Origin: Mycobacterium sp. Marseille-P9652
GTDB taxonomy: Bacteria > Actinomycetota > Actinomycetes > Mycobacteriales > Mycobacteriaceae
DNA length: 64,000 nucleotides
Assembly: GCF_902652685.1 (NCBI RefSeq)
Contig: NZ_CACRUY010000017.1
Span: 26,794 to 90,793, forward strand
Direction of reading: 5' to 3'
Shown here: piece by piece, positions 55,987 through 64,000 of the stretch
How the letters are laid out: every line of letters starts with the position of its first letter
Position numbering within the stretch: the stretch's first letter is position 1
Notes under the pieces: generated by a model
Databases searched by the model: none
The model's input: the letters and a program-made list of their open reading frames with translations, nothing else
What the model was told of the DNA's origin: nothing
Made by a program: the position numbers and the translations under genes

Positions 55987-57495
55987 TCAGCTGGTCAGTT
56001 GTTCCACCAGCTCCACCGCGCTGTCCACCGAGTCAAGCAGCGCCCCGACGTGCGCCTTGCTGCCGCGCAGCGGCTCCAGCGTCGGGATGCGGACCAGCGA
56101 GTCGCCACCGAGGTCGAAGATCACCGAGTCCCAGCTGGCCGCGGCGATGTCGGCGCCGAACCGGCGCAGGCATTCGCCGCGGAAGTAGGCCCGCGTGTCG
56201 GTCGGCGGATTGTCGACGGCCTCGAGCACCTGGTGCTCGGTCACCAGACGTTTCATCGAGCCGCGGGCGACGAGCCGGTTGTACAGGCCCTTGTCCAGCC
56301 GGACGTCCGAGTACTGGAGGTCGACCAGGTGCAGCCGGGGCGCCGACCAGTTCAGGTTCTCGCGTTGTCGGAAGCCTTCCAGCAACCGCAACTTGGCGGG
56401 CCAGTCCAGCAGCTCGGCGCATTCCAGCGGGTCGCGTTCGAGCAGGTCGAGCACGTGCGCCCAGGTCTCCACGATGTCGGCCGCGCGCGGATCGGGATCG
56501 CGACCGTCGACCAGCTTGGCCACCCGGTCGAGGTAGATCCTTTGCAGCGCAAGGGCGGTCATCTCCCGACCGTCCGCCAGCGCCACCGCGACCCGCAGCG
56601 ACGGGTCGCGGCTGATCGCGTGCACCGCGTGCACCGGCCGGGCCAGCGTCAGGTCGCTGAGGTCGATGCCGTGGGCGGGGCCCTCCTCGATCAGGTCCAG
56701 GACCAGCGCCGTCGTCCCCAGCTTGAGGTAGGTCGACGTCTCGGCGAGGTTGGCGTCGCCGATGATGACGTGCAGCCGCCGGTAGCGGTCGGCGTCGGCG
56801 TGGGGCTCGTCGCGGGTGTTGATGATGCCGCGCTTGAGCGTGGTCTCCAGCCCGACCTCGACCTCGATGTAGTCGGAGCGCTGGGACAGCTGGAAGCCCG
56901 GCTCGTCACCGGAAGGGCCGATGCCGACCCGGCCGGAACCCGTGACGACCTGGCGCGACACCAGAAACGGGGTCAGGCCGGCGATGATGGCCGAGAACGG
57001 CGTCTGGCGCGACATCAGGTAGTTCTCGTGGGAGCCGTAGGAGGCGCCCTTGCCGTCGACGTTGTTCTTGTAGAGCTGCAGCTTCGCGGCGCCCGGGACG
57101 CTGGCGACGTGCCGGGCGGCGGCCTCCATCACCCGCTCGCCCGCCTTGTCCCAGATGACGGCGTCGAGGGGGTCGGTGCACTCGGGCGCGGAGTATTCGG
57201 GGTGCGCGTGGTCGACGTAGAGGCGCGCGCCGTTGGTCAGGATCATGTTCGCCGCGCCAACCTCGTCAGCGTCGACCACCGGCGGCGGCCCGGCCGAGCG
57301 GCTCAGGTCGAAGCCGCGGGCGTCGCGCAGCGGCGATTCCACCTCGTAGTCCCAGCGGGTGCGCTTGGCGCGCTGGATGCCGGCGGCCGCCGCGTATGCC
57401 AGCACCGCCTGCGTCGAGGTGAGGATCGGGTTGGCGGTCGGGTCCGACGGCGACGAGATGCCGTACTCGACCTCCGTCCCGATAATCCGTTGCAT
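55987..57495 (-). CDS. dop: Pup deamidase/depupylase Dop
   Basis: 502-residue PafA homologue that deamidates Pup and removes it from substrates. [15 protein letters not shown] carries the metal-binding Glu, [10 protein letters not shown] the catalytic Asp95, and the flexible Dop-loop precedes it (residues 36-78, [17 protein letters not shown]). [19 protein letters not shown] matches PafA. ATG 57495 is the family start; the frame upstream is non-family. It heads the dop-pup-prcB-prcA block. Confidence 0.98.
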   Translation of the reverse strand: MQRIIGTEVEYGISSPSDPTANPILTSTQAVLAYAAAAGIQRAKRTRWDYEVESPLRDARGFDLSRSAGPPPVVDADEVGAANMILTNGARLYVDHAHPEYSAPECTDPLDAVIWDKAGERVMEAAARHVASVPGAAKLQLYKNNVDGKGASYGSHENYLMSRQTPFSAIIAGLTPFLVSRQVVTGSGRVGIGPSGDEPGFQLSQRSDYIEVEVGLETTLKRGIINTRDEPHADADRYRRLHVIIGDANLAETSTYLKLGTTALVLDLIEEGPAHGIDLSDLTLARPVHAVHAISRDPSLRVAVALADGREMTALALQRIYLDRVAKLVDGRDPDPRAADIVETWAHVLDLLERDPLECAELLDWPAKLRLLEGFRQRENLNWSAPRLHLVDLQYSDVRLDKGLYNRLVARGSMKRLVTEHQVLEAVDNPPTDTRAYFRGECLRRFGADIAAASWDSVIFDLGGDSLVRIPTLEPLRGSKAHVGALLDSVDSAVELVEQLTS

Positions 57496-57659
57496 ACCAG
57501 TAAGCCTAGGCGCGCCGACGAAGCGCCCCGCGATGGGGGAACCGCCCAGCCGCGAAGCGGCGAGGGGGACGGGGCAGGCAGGGCCTCCTTCGCGACGCGC
57601 GCGGACCAAGTGCGACAACCGCCGCCGCGGGTGTCCGCGCCGCCGTAGGGTGACGCGGC

Positions 57660-58871
57660 ATGGACCTGTCGCTTCGCCGCACGCCGGGCGGCCGGGCTTC
57701 GCCAAGCGCCTCGAATGATGCCGCGGCCGAAAGCTGGTTCCTGGAACGCGGTTTGCCCGCGGTGCTGACCCGACGGTCACGGTGGCGGCGGCTGTGGCCG
57801 CGGTCTGCCCCGATGCTTGGGGCCTACGCGACGCTGCAGGCCAGCATCCTGCCGATTCACCTGATCACCGGCGGTCACGACGTCGAGATCACCGGCAAAC
57901 CCACGACCTCGCAGGTGGTGGTGCTGACGATCATCGGCTCCGCTCTGCCGTTGATGGCCCTCGTCGGCTGGCTCGTGTCCCGGTCGCGAAGCGGGCGCAC
58001 CCGAACCGCGATAGCCGCCGTCTCCGTGGGCGTCGTCGCCTGCGTCGAGACGATCGTCGCGGGACCCGGCCAACTGCTGCAGGAGGCGGTGGTCATCGCC
58101 GCCGTGTTGCTGTTGACCGGCTCGGGCGTCGGTTCGGTCGTCGGCTGGGCCTGGCGAATGATGCTGTCGCACTTCGCATCCATCGGCGCGCTGGCGGTTC
58201 GCGCTCTGCCCGTCGTCCTGCTCACCGCGTTGGTGTTCTTCAACACCTACGTATGGCTCATGGCGGCCACGATCAGCGGTGAACGCCTCACGCTCGCCGT
58301 GGCCTTTCTCGTCTCGATCGCCGCGGCATTCGTCGTCTCCGCCACCCACGAGCGCGTCCGGCCGATGCTGCGGTCGACAACAGCAATGCCCGGCGACCCG
58401 TCGCGGCTGACCGGGACCCCGTTCGCGACCATGCCGGATGCGCCCCGCGCCGCCCCGCTGAAACGGACGGAACGCCTCAACGTGGTGTTCGTGCTGGCCG
58501 CCTCGCAGTTTGCGCAGATCTTGGTGCTGGCCGTGGTCACCGCCCTGATCTACCTGATCTTCGGCATGATCCTGCTCGACCCCCCGCTGCTCAACGAGTG
58601 GACCCACAGCTACCGGAGCACCGCGACCGTCCTGGGATTCACGCTGCCGGTGCCGCATTCGCTCATCCACATGTGCCTGTTCCTCGGCGCGTTGACGTTC
58701 ATGTACATCAGCGCGCGGGCGGCCGGGGACGCCGAATATCGCTCCACGTTCCTCGACCCGCTGATCGACGATCTGAGCACGGCCCTGGTCGCGCGCGACC
58801 GCTACCGGGGCTCCATCGGCCGCGCTCCGGCCGCCGCGCGCCGTGTTGACGCGACCCACCCGAGTGATTAA
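57660..58871 (+). CDS. Integral membrane protein (Rv2113-like)
   Basis: 403 residues of unknown function, like Rv2113. Seven to eight membrane helices are visible, for example [77 protein letters not shown] and [20 protein letters not shown]. Plus strand and divergent from dop. Its stop overlaps the next gene by eight bases, implying co-expression. Conserved next to the proteasome locus but no link to it is known. Confidence 0.88.
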   Translation: MDLSLRRTPGGRASPSASNDAAAESWFLERGLPAVLTRRSRWRRLWPRSAPMLGAYATLQASILPIHLITGGHDVEITGKPTTSQVVVLTIIGSALPLMALVGWLVSRSRSGRTRTAIAAVSVGVVACVETIVAGPGQLLQEAVVIAAVLLLTGSGVGSVVGWAWRMMLSHFASIGALAVRALPVVLLTALVFFNTYVWLMAATISGERLTLAVAFLVSIAAAFVVSATHERVRPMLRSTTAMPGDPSRLTGTPFATMPDAPRAAPLKRTERLNVVFVLAASQFAQILVLAVVTALIYLIFGMILLDPPLLNEWTHSYRSTATVLGFTLPVPHSLIHMCLFLGALTFMYISARAAGDAEYRSTFLDPLIDDLSTALVARDRYRGSIGRAPAAARRVDATHPSD

Positions 58872-59514
58872 CTTCACCCTGGTGTCCGCCCCCCAGCACG
58901 GCAAACACTCGGCCGATCTGTCCGGAAAGCGTTACGGCGAGGTGCTTCTGGTAACGCCCGGCGAGGCGGGCCCGCAGGCAACGGTCTACAACAGCTTCCC
59001 GCTCAACGACTGCCCCGACGAACTGTGGTCGAAGCTCGACGCCCAGGAAATCGCCAAGGAGCACGGCGCCGCCACGGTGCTGCTCAACGGTCCGCGCTAC
59101 TGGTTGATGAACGCCATCGAGAAGCAGCAGCAGGGGCCGCAGATCATCAAGAACTTCGGGGGCATCGAGATGATCCAGCAGGCGACGGTCCTGCTGTCGT
59201 CGATGAACCCCGCGCCGTACGTCCCGAACAAGGTCAGCCGCCACACCGTCTTCGTCTTCAACGCCGGCGAGGAGGTCTATGAGCTCCAGGACCCCCACGG
59301 GCACCGCTGGGTCATGCAGACGCTGAGCCAGGTCGCGGACCCCAAACTGTCCAGGGCTGACCTGCGCAGGCTGGACGAGCGGCTCAAGCTGCCCGATGGG
59401 TGGTCCTACCAACCTAGGGTCCTGGACAGTGAGCTGCGCATCGACACGACGTCCCGCGCCGCCCAGGTGCTGCAGGACGACCTGACGAACAGCTATTCGC
59501 TGATAGAGGCTTAG
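58864..59514 (+). CDS. Conserved protein of unknown function (Rv2114-like)
   Basis: 216 residues from GTG 58864, which overlaps the upstream stop by eight bases. It has the soluble mixed alpha/beta character of Rv2114. LVTPGEAGPQATVYNSFPLN, a helix around AQEIAKEHGAATVLLNGPRYW, then TVFVFNAGEEVYELQDPHGHRW and a C-terminal RLDERLKLPDGWSYQP region can be seen. No catalytic signature was recognised. Translationally coupled to the membrane protein upstream. Convergent overlap of four bases with the next gene. Confidence 0.85.
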   Translation: MINFTLVSAPQHGKHSADLSGKRYGEVLLVTPGEAGPQATVYNSFPLNDCPDELWSKLDAQEIAKEHGAATVLLNGPRYWLMNAIEKQQQGPQIIKNFGGIEMIQQATVLLSSMNPAPYVPNKVSRHTVFVFNAGEEVYELQDPHGHRWVMQTLSQVADPKLSRADLRRLDERLKLPDGWSYQPRVLDSELRIDTTSRAAQVLQDDLTNSYSLIEA

Positions 59515-61286
59515 CCCCGGTTCGCTATCCAGCTGCGGTGCCGCACGGCGGCCTTCCGCGCGGCTTTGGCCAGGGCGCGGTCCGGCATATGACGACCCAG
59601 GACATCGAGCACCTCGGCCGTCTCGCGTGCGGGATGCCGCCACATGCTCTCCAGCAGTTCCGACGGCTCGGACATGCTGGTGAAAAGCGCGCACAAGTCA
59701 TCGGGATCGTCCACTTTCTCGGCAAGCATGTCGACAAGTACCCCGACGTCGACGAAGCTGCCCAGCGTCGACGCGTCGGCCCGCTCATGCGCGATCAACC
59801 ACAGCGCCGCATGGCCGGCGACCGGGGTGTCCAGCAACTGGCGGACGAAGGGCTCGGCCGCGTCCAGGTCGAGATAGCCCAGGGCGACGAAGCCCATGAT
59901 GCGACTCGCCGCGTCCGCGGTACCCGCTATCGCCTCGGTGAGGATCTGGGCTCGGTCTCCCGCTGGCAGCTCGCGCCGCCAAGCGGCAACCACGGCCTCG
60001 CGCTGGGTGTCCGGGACCGACAACAAAGCCTCGATCAACGCGGCGCCGTCGGCGTCGGCCACACCGTCGACGCGCCGCAGCTCGTAGCCGGCGTGGTCGA
60101 CGTAATTTGGCAGGACGTGGCGCCCAAGCGCGGTCAGTGTCACCGAGCCACCGGTCAAATAGCGGCGCCCGAACTGTTGCGGCACTTCCTCGCGGCCGGC
60201 CCAACGCACGACACCGGCCGCCTCGAGGACCTCCACGATGCGGCCGATGCCCTCCTCGGCGACCTCGTCGAACGAGTCGATCTCGTCCGGCCAGTACCGC
60301 CTCCGCTGACCAGACGTCACCGCCTCGGCGATCGTCAGGAGCGACTCGAACGGCACTGCCGCGTTCTCCTGTGCCAGCAACGGGGCGAGCAAGTGCACGA
60401 TCGCATCGTCGAGCAGCTGCAGCAGCCCGTCCGGATACAGCATGCCCGAACACAGTGATTCCGCCGGACCCAGTCGGGCGGTGGCAGCGAAAAGCGCCTC
60501 TGCGCGCTGGACGGGCGAGCGGAGGGCCCACGCCCGCACGGGCACCATGCGGCATTGCTGCACGACCACGGCACCGCTCTCGATGGCGACGTCCAGGATG
60601 AAATTCAGTTCGTGCAACGTCGCCGTCGACGTGGTTCGCCAGATCTCGTCGCCGACGTGCAGGTCCATCTCGTCGCCGGTGTCGAGCAGTTCGATCAGGG
60701 CGCGGCCGTCGTCCAATTCGACGTTGCCTTTGTCGGTCAACCGCTTGCCGTCGGGGCCGAGGTAGTCGCGCAGCACATCGATTTTCGTGAGCAACGACGC
60801 CCCGGCCGCGGCCTCGGCTACCTCGGCGAGGTCCGGCGGGATGTACACAAACGGCAGCTCGTAGGGCTCGGGCTCGGGCTCGTCGCCGTCGTCCTCGCGC
60901 GTTTCCGCGAGCACGGTCGGGGCCAGGTCGTCGGCCAGCCGCCTGAGTCGGACGGCGCGCTCGACCCCGCCGATCAGACGGCCCGTCGCCGCCATGAAGT
61001 CGACGTAGACGCCGACCGCAAAGCACAGTGACACCGCGGCGTCGGGCTGCCCGGTCAATCGCGGCGGAACCCACTCCAGGAGAAACTCGGCGACCTCGCC
61101 GGGCGTGAATTCGTCGAGAACGCCGGTGGATTCGTGATAGCGCCAGTCCAGGAACAAGCCGACGTCAGCGACCGTCTCGGCCCGTTCTTGGTCGGATCGC
61201 TCCAACCATCCGTGGAGCTCGCCGAGCAACGCCTCACGCGCCGCGCCGTAGGCGTCGTCGTCACCGGTGTCGAAGATCAGCCGCAC
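59511..61286 (-). CDS. Large hypothetical protein directly downstream of mpa
   Basis: 591 residues from GTG 61286 (TTG 61316 is possible). I do not recognise the family. It is soluble, acidic and mostly helical. A segment LTDKGNVELDDGRALIELLD (about residues 178-197) resembles a conserved motif in large actinobacterial proteins of unknown role. A second region (about 320-400) looks like a winged helix (FDEVAEEGIGRIVEVLEAAG, YLTGGSVTLTALGRHVLP). Residues 440-560 look like helical repeats. It begins 34 bases after the mpa stop on the same strand, so co-transcription with mpa is likely. M. tuberculosis has no such gene between Rv2114 and mpa. Confidence 0.8.
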   Translation of the reverse strand: MRLIFDTGDDDAYGAAREALLGELHGWLERSDQERAETVADVGLFLDWRYHESTGVLDEFTPGEVAEFLLEWVPPRLTGQPDAAVSLCFAVGVYVDFMAATGRLIGGVERAVRLRRLADDLAPTVLAETREDDGDEPEPEPYELPFVYIPPDLAEVAEAAAGASLLTKIDVLRDYLGPDGKRLTDKGNVELDDGRALIELLDTGDEMDLHVGDEIWRTTSTATLHELNFILDVAIESGAVVVQQCRMVPVRAWALRSPVQRAEALFAATARLGPAESLCSGMLYPDGLLQLLDDAIVHLLAPLLAQENAAVPFESLLTIAEAVTSGQRRRYWPDEIDSFDEVAEEGIGRIVEVLEAAGVVRWAGREEVPQQFGRRYLTGGSVTLTALGRHVLPNYVDHAGYELRRVDGVADADGAALIEALLSVPDTQREAVVAAWRRELPAGDRAQILTEAIAGTADAASRIMGFVALGYLDLDAAEPFVRQLLDTPVAGHAALWLIAHERADASTLGSFVDVGVLVDMLAEKVDDPDDLCALFTSMSEPSELLESMWRHPARETAEVLDVLGRHMPDRALAKAARKAAVRHRSWIANRG

Positions 61287-61320
61287 CCGTGCGACGCTAG
61301 CCGCACGGGCCGACAATTTC

Positions 61321-63150
61321 TTACAGGTACTGACCCAGGTTCGACTCGGTGTCGATGGCCCGTGACGCGCTCGACGACTTGCCGGTGACCAGCGTGCGGA
61401 TGTAGACGATCCGCTCGCCCTTCTTGCCCGAGATCCGCGCCCAGTCGTCGGGGTTGGTGGTGTTGGGCAGGTCCTCGTTCTCGGCGAACTCGTCGACGAT
61501 CGAATCGAGCAGATGCTGTATCCGCAGACCGGGCTGACCCGTCTCGAGCACCGACTTGATCGCGTTCTTCTTCGCCCGGTCGACCACGTTCTGGATCATC
61601 GCCCCGGAGTTGAAGTCCTTGAAGTACATGACTTCCTTGTCACCGTTGGCGTAGGTGACCTCCAGGAACCGGTTGTCGTCGATCTCGGCGTACATCCGCT
61701 CGACGACCTTCTCGATCATCCCCTTGATGCAAGCCGACCGGTCGCCGTCGAACTCGGTGAGGTCGTCGGCGTGCAGCGGCAGCGACTCGGTGAGGTACTT
61801 CGAGAAGATGTCCTGCGCCGCTTCGGCATCGGGCCGCTCGATCTTGATCTTCACGTCGAGGCGGCCGGGCCGCAGGATCGCCGGGTCGATCATGTCCTCG
61901 CGGTTGGAGGCGCCGATCACGATGACGTTCTCCAGCCCCTCGACGCCGTCGATCTCGCTCAGCAGCTGGGGCACGACGGTGGTCTCGACGTCCGACGAGA
62001 CGCCCGTGCCGCGGGTGCGGAAGATCGAGTCCATCTCGTCGAAGAAGACGATGACGGGCGTTCCCTCCGACGCCTTCTCGCGGGCGCGCTGGAAGATCAG
62101 CCGGATGTGGCGCTCGGTCTCGCCGACGAACTTGTTCAGCAGCTCGGGGCCCTTGATGTTGAGGAAGTAGGACTTCGCCTCGCGGGCGTCGTCGCCGCGG
62201 ACCTCGGCCATCTTCTTGGCCAGCGAGTTGGCCACCGCCTTGGCGATCAGCGTCTTGCCACAGCCGGGCGGACCGTAGAGCAGCACGCCTTTCGGCGGGC
62301 GCAGCGCGTACTCGCGGTAGAGCTCCTTGTGCAGGAAGGGCAGCTCCACGGCGTCGCGGATCTGCTCGATCTGCCGCGTCAGCCCGCCGATGTCCTCGTA
62401 GCTGACGTCCGGCACCTCCTCGAGCACCAGGTCCTCGACCTCGGCCTTGGGGATGCGCTCGAAGGCGTAACCGGCCTTGGTGTCGACCAGCAGCGAGTCG
62501 CCGGGGCGCAGCTTGCGGGGCCGGGTGTCGTCGTTGGCGGCGTCCGGCACGGCCTCGGGCAGGTCGGCGGCGACCAGCGGCTCGGCCAGCCAGACGATGC
62601 GCTCCTCGTCGGCGTGCCCGACGACGAGTGCGCGGTGCCCGTCGGCGAGCAGCTCGCGCAGGGTGGAGATCTCGCCGACCGATTCATACGTGCCCGCCTC
62701 GACGACCGTCAGGGCCTCGTTGAGGCGGACGGTCTGCCCCTTGCGCAGCGACGAGACGTCGATGTTGGGCGAGCAGGTGAGCCGCATCTTGCGGCCCGAG
62801 GTGAAGACGTCGACGGTTTCGTCCTCGTGCGTGGACAGCAGCACCCCGTAGCCGCTGGGCGGCTGCCCGAGCCGGTCGACCTCCTCGCGCAGTGCCAGCA
62901 GCTGCTGGCGCGCCTCTTTGAGGGTCTCCATCAACTTCGAGTTGCGGGCCGCCAGCGAGTCGATGCGGGCTTCCAGTTGGTGAACATCGCGTGCGGAGCG
63001 AGCGGAGGCGGGCGTGGCGGCCGCGTGCTCGAGTTGCTCGCGCAGCATCGCCGCCTCACGGCGGAGCTCTTCCAATTCGGCAGCATCGCCGCTGGACATG
63101 CCAGATTCGCGGGGGGTACCGAATGCTTCAGAACGCTCTGAGCCACCCAT
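61321..63150 (-). CDS. mpa: Mycobacterial proteasome ATPase Mpa (ARC)
   Basis: 609-residue hexameric AAA+ unfoldase, the exact usual length. A coiled coil (about 18-95) captures Pup, tandem OB domains follow (about 100-240), then the AAA+ domain with Walker A GPPGCGKT (about 295), Walker B VFFDEMDS and the sensor/arginine region [15 protein letters not shown]. The C-terminus QYL docks the 20S alpha ring. ATG 63150 has AAAGGAG upstream. Divergent from lppK. Confidence 0.98.
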   Translation of the reverse strand: MGGSERSEAFGTPRESGMSSGDAAELEELRREAAMLREQLEHAAATPASARSARDVHQLEARIDSLAARNSKLMETLKEARQQLLALREEVDRLGQPPSGYGVLLSTHEDETVDVFTSGRKMRLTCSPNIDVSSLRKGQTVRLNEALTVVEAGTYESVGEISTLRELLADGHRALVVGHADEERIVWLAEPLVAADLPEAVPDAANDDTRPRKLRPGDSLLVDTKAGYAFERIPKAEVEDLVLEEVPDVSYEDIGGLTRQIEQIRDAVELPFLHKELYREYALRPPKGVLLYGPPGCGKTLIAKAVANSLAKKMAEVRGDDAREAKSYFLNIKGPELLNKFVGETERHIRLIFQRAREKASEGTPVIVFFDEMDSIFRTRGTGVSSDVETTVVPQLLSEIDGVEGLENVIVIGASNREDMIDPAILRPGRLDVKIKIERPDAEAAQDIFSKYLTESLPLHADDLTEFDGDRSACIKGMIEKVVERMYAEIDDNRFLEVTYANGDKEVMYFKDFNSGAMIQNVVDRAKKNAIKSVLETGQPGLRIQHLLDSIVDEFAENEDLPNTTNPDDWARISGKKGERIVYIRTLVTGKSSSASRAIDTESNLGQYL

Positions 63151-63446
63151 GTTGCGCTCCTTTCCCACACCGAAATGGCGTGGCGATACTTCAAAGCTAC
63201 CGGCGATTGCCGGTTGATGTGCGCAGTCAAATACCCACGAAAAGTTAAGACTTTCGTCACGCTGGTAAATTCCTCGACGAATCCGGCTGATCGAAAGGGC
63301 GTGCAACGAACACCGTGACCGCAAAACGCCTCGCCACGGGCTCGGCCGGCTCGGGGGTCGTTACGGGGGCCGTCGCGGCTGTGACTTCGGTTGCACCGGC
63401 GGGCCCGACCCGGGCGCCGGACGGCCCGTAACCCCCGACCGACCGG
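63151..63446. promoter_or_regulatory. Divergent mpa-lppK promoter region
   Basis: About 300 bases. The AT-richer part near 63185-63275 should hold the mpa promoter, but no unambiguous -10/-35 pair could be chosen. A small inverted repeat, ACCGGC-N4-GCCGGT, lies at 63199-63214. The rest is high-GC with no gene. Confidence 0.4.
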
Positions 63447-64000
63447 ATGCCTCGACACCCGCGCGCAGCGCTCATCGCCGCCACCGCCATGGTGGCGATC
63501 GCGGTCGCGGGGTGTGGGGCGAAGCCGCCCAGGATCGCGTCGTCGCCCACCGCACCCGCGCCGCCGCCCACCTCGGTTCCCGTCGCCGCTCCTCCCCCGA
63601 CCGCGCCGTTGCCCGGCCCCGAAGCCCTCAACGCGGTGCTGACCCGCCTCGCCGACCCCAACGTGCCCGGCGCCGACAAGGTGAACCTGGTCGAAGACGC
63701 GACCGCCGAAAGCGCCGGACAGCTCGACAAGTTCGTAAGCGCGCTGCGCGACAACGGCTACCTGCCCATGACGTTCGCCGCCAACAACATCGCCTGGTCG
63801 GACAAGAATCCGTCGCACGTGATGGCCACCGTCACCGTCAACACCGCGCAACCGGCCAACCCGAGCTTCACCTTCCCGATGGAGTTCACGCCGTTCCAAG
63901 GCGGCTGGCAGCTGTCCAGGCGGACGGCCGAAATGCTGCTCGCGCTGGGTAAGTCGCCGGCTCCGACGACGAGTCCGTCCCCCAGCCCCCCACCTAGCCC
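63447..64000 (+). CDS. lppK: Lipoprotein LppK, 3' end outside window
   Basis: Secreted lipoprotein; 184 codons are present without a stop. A signal peptide ([19 protein letters not shown]) ends in the lipobox VAGC, to be acylated by the Lgt/LspA/Lnt pathway. A Pro/Ala-rich spacer follows. The folded part (about 55-165, [20 protein letters not shown] and [17 protein letters not shown]) matches M. tuberculosis LppK. A Pro/Ser/Thr-rich tail begins before the window edge. Function unknown. Divergent from mpa. Confidence 0.93.
   Translation, partial: MPRHPRAALIAATAMVAIAVAGCGAKPPRIASSPTAPAPPPTSVPVAAPPPTAPLPGPEALNAVLTRLADPNVPGADKVNLVEDATAESAGQLDKFVSALRDNGYLPMTFAANNIAWSDKNPSHVMATVTVNTAQPANPSFTFPMEFTPFQGGWQLSRRTAEMLLALGKSPAPTTSPSPSPPPS

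Overview
This window is high-GC actinobacterial chromosome from a Mycobacterium. The gene order follows the M. tuberculosis H37Rv segment from pks12 (Rv2048c) to lppK (Rv2116), read from memory of that genome. The proteasome-locus proteins look nearly identical to their M. tuberculosis counterparts. Several features point to a slow-growing non-tuberculous species, possibly of the M. avium complex: ppm1 and lnt are separate genes, no blaC lies next to sigC, no mazEF7 lies next to cobN, and there are no insertion sequences. The species assignment is inference. No tRNA, rRNA, CRISPR array or insertion sequence was seen.

Layout. (1) 1-8117: 5' two-thirds of pks12 on the minus strand (mycoketide synthase; module 1 complete, module 2 entering its AT). 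(2) 8487-16343: small hypothetical gene, rbpA, then an amidohydrolase-lnt-ppm1 operon for lipoprotein acylation and polyprenol-phosphate-mannose synthesis, fxsA, a dienelactone-hydrolase-like gene, a DJ-1/PfpI gene and a small flavin/F420 split-barrel protein. (3) 16446-36789: aerobic cobalamin genes in three blocks, cobN, cobG-cobH-cobIJ and cobL-cobM-cobK. They are interrupted by an accessory redox block (alpha/beta hydrolase, SDR, Baeyer-Villiger-type monooxygenase, FAD monooxygenase joined to an NTF2-like domain), by an mmpS-mmpL-flavodoxin operon, and by sigC. (4) 36840-45403: SDR, a biliverdin-reductase-like split barrel, a polymorphic toxin with a C-terminal ADP-ribosyltransferase domain and a probable immunity gene, a large esterase, pepE and a 5'-3' exonuclease. 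(5) 45417-63150: DUF4333-type membrane protein, helY, tatC, tatA, pafC, pafB, pafA, prcA, prcB, pup, dop, two conserved genes, an unknown 591-aa gene and mpa. This is the complete Pup-proteasome system. (6) 63447-end: lppK, truncated by the window.

The most unusual point is the divergent pair around 32.3-34.1 kb. On one side is an mmpS-mmpL-flavodoxin operon whose predicted promoter spacer holds a CsoR/RicR-like operator (ATACCC-N4-GGGTAT). On the other side is one uninterrupted reading frame that joins a zinc-finger, four-helix membrane anti-sigma-like protein with a Met/His-rich external loop to SigC. Because SigC has been linked to copper nutrition in M. tuberculosis, this may be a metal-responsive, membrane-tethered sigma-factor locus; that is a hypothesis. 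Second is the ESX-type polymorphic toxin, whose ART tip and small downstream gene sit in visibly AT-richer DNA. Third is the unknown 591-aa gene directly downstream of mpa. Several long interrupted palindromes lie in intergenic gaps, one of them with perfect 18-bp arms.
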